A DNA stretch of 64,000 nt. Origin: Heligmosomoides polygyrus polygyrus. Taxonomy: Eukaryota; Nematoda; Chromadorea; Rhabditida; Heligmosomidae. The stretch spans positions 91,894,728 to 91,958,727 of the forward strand of contig OX377204.1 in assembly GCA_947396885.1 (NCBI GenBank), read 5' to 3'. Below, one piece after another: positions 62,823 through 64,000 of the stretch. Position numbers and translations under genes: made by a program. Within the stretch, counting starts at the first letter, position 1. Each line of letters opens with the position of its first letter. The notes beneath the pieces were generated by a model. That model was not told where the DNA came from. It saw only the letters and a list, made by a program, of their open reading frames with translations, and made no database searches.

Positions 62823-63110
62823 GGGCGCCTGGAGTGCAGTCGGAGGAGCTGTCGGCTGTCCCGCGCATCCGATACCAGGTTCCGGGTTCGGGTTTCCCGC
62901 CCAGGCAAACCAAGCCTTCCATCTGTCCGGGGTCGGTGAATTGGTACCAGACTTGTCTGGGAAGGATAGAGCGCTGACTTGTTCATCGGCTGGTCACCGC
63001 AAGTCATTGTATGGCCAAATACGCATTCAATTCGCCTCCACGACATCCCTTAGAAGTAGAATGCGTGGCACATCCCAAAGGGGATTGAATAACGCCGTCC
63101 TTTCTCCTTT
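62823..63110 (+). mobile_element. SINE-A, near consensus, short imperfect TSD
   Basis: Full element. ATGTATGACA (62811-62820) and ATGAATGACA (63111-63120) are probable TSDs with one mismatch. Confidence 0.9.
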
Positions 63111-63387
63111 ATGAATGACACGTGGACCTCAACCGCAATGCATCGTCTGGTCCTATGGGAATAGCTAGACGTCCAAAATCTTCACGGAGAAAATTAGGGC
63201 ACCCGTCCAGTAAATGCCCTTCGCACCTAAGGACACGAAGCATATATCAGCCTCTGAAATAAGAACGGCGAAATTGCAAATTCCATCAATTTATGGAAAT
63301 CAACCACAAAAGGCCATACGGAGCCAAGGACATGTTTACCAGCAGTATTTTCCTCAACAGAGGATGAACCAGTGCAGGTAACTTAGA
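63111..63387. other. Spacer, nothing recognised
   Basis: No recognised feature. Confidence 0.35.
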
Positions 63388-63625
63388 CAGCTTTAGTCAA
63401 TCCCTTAACGGTGTACGCCATGCATTCTACTTCCACGGAATATCGTGGAGGCATTTTGAATGAGAATTTAGCGTACACAATACGTAGCGGTGGCCATACC
63501 ATCGACATGGCATTATTTTGTCCTTTTCAGACATATCAGGTGCTAATTCATCGGCTGAAAGGTTTGGTTAACCTGTGCGGGAAACAAAAATAAAGATTCC
63601 GAATTGATCTGAACGTGACAGTAGG
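63388..63625 (-). mobile_element. SINE-A, diverged
   Basis: GTCAATCCCTTAACGG, ACGCCATGCATTCTACTTC, GGTTTGGTTAACCTGTGCGGG. The promoter region is decayed. Confidence 0.7.
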
Positions 63626-63631
63626 AACTTC

Positions 63632-63709
63632 TAGCGCCAGAAGGAACTCGAACCCGCACCTCCCTCTGACCGAGCGGGAATGCTCTACGCCATTACACCA
63701 CCGGCGCCG
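63632..63709 (-). repeat. Family B tRNA-like arm
   Basis: On the minus strand GGCGCCGGTGGTGTAATGG starts a tRNA-like fold whose acceptor GCGCCGG pairs with CTGGCGC. TTCGAGT is present, but the T-stem is broken and the anticodon loop has the wrong length. Not a functional tRNA gene. Confidence 0.65.
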
Positions 63710-63747
63710 TTTGATCGAACGCAACATCCACACCTCGTGGGACCGAT

Positions 63748-63850
63748 CAGCACCGGGAGCATTGCCGCCCTGTCAGAGGGAGTGCGGGTTCGAGTCCCGC
63801 CTGGTGCTAGAAGTTTTGATCGCAACAAAACATCCTTGTGACAGCTTACT
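63748..63850 (+). repeat. Family B tRNA-like arm (inverted partner)
   Basis: GCACCGG...CTGGTGC acceptor pair, GCGGGTTCGAGTCCCGC perfect T-arm, D-arm deleted, family tail AACAAAACATCCTTGTGACAG. Faces the arm at 63632-63709. Confidence 0.65.
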
Positions 63851-64000
63851 AAATAAATAAATAACAAAACTTCAAATAAATGCAAACATTTTATGAGCTT
63901 TTCTAAACAGCACGGAAACAGGCGCATTCTACTCAACTATCACAGTTCGAAAACATTTGGTAGAAAGGCAGCTCACAACGCTGAATTCCTCGCCAAGGTC

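Noticed and set aside
1..64000. CRISPR arrays, bacterial operons, riboswitches or phage genes
   Set aside because: No regularly spaced identical repeats with unique spacers and no prokaryotic gene layout. SL1 and the transposon types show a nematode genome.

Overview
The window is nematode nuclear DNA. The best single clue is an exact copy of the 22-nt SL1 spliced leader at 60099-60120. The transposon mix also fits a repeat-rich, probably parasitic, nematode: several mariner families, a maT-like element, an RTE-type LINE, a Penelope-like element (PLE) with a GIY-YIG domain, and many short tRNA-derived elements. The species cannot be named from sequence alone. I found no host gene I can support; almost everything recognisable is mobile or repetitive DNA in various stages of decay.

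The dominant repeat is a tRNA-derived SINE of about 290 bp, called SINE-A here, with about 40 full or partial copies on both strands. It has an A box (TAGCGCAGTCGG), a B box (GGTTCGGATTTCC), a conserved body and a 3' tail of TCCTTTA units. Several copies keep target-site duplications (TSDs). Two copies carry later insertions that have TSDs of their own, which gives relative ages. A second abundant family, called F, is an AT-rich fold-back element of about 0.5-0.9 kb.

Layout. 1-11.3 kb: SINE-A copies, mariner-1 copy 1, a mariner-2 fragment and family F. 11.3-14.2 kb: a nearly intact PLE with a 12-bp TSD. 14.2-20.2 kb: SINEs, mariner-1 copy 2, inverted tRNA-like pairs and an 8-bp-TSD MITE. 20.5-26.9 kb: SINEs, mariner-2 carrying a passenger ORF, and mariner-1 copy 3 nested in a SINE. 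27.3-31.4 kb: a SINE with a nested insertion, a mariner-5 remnant and mariner-4. 31.5-41.4 kb: a reverse transcriptase (RT) fragment, fold-back H, a Helitron-like composite, a maT-like element and more SINEs. 41.4-48.3 kb: TTCGAA-rich 42-bp minisatellites flanking a block that includes a 5'-truncated RTE with a 19-bp TSD, then TATG arrays and family F. 48.3-64 kb: fold-back J, a SINE with TSD, a CR1-like LINE 3' fragment, mariner-3, MITE-D copies, the SL1 locus, SINEs and a last inverted tRNA-like pair.

No operon or pathway logic applies. The relations are parasitic and nested: non-autonomous SINEs and MITEs with mostly dead transposases and reverse transcriptases. Coordinates of repeat edges are read by eye and are approximate unless a TSD is given. 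Family names (SINE-A, family B/C/E/F/G, MITE-D/K, fold-back H/J, mariner-1 to -5) are labels for this window only.
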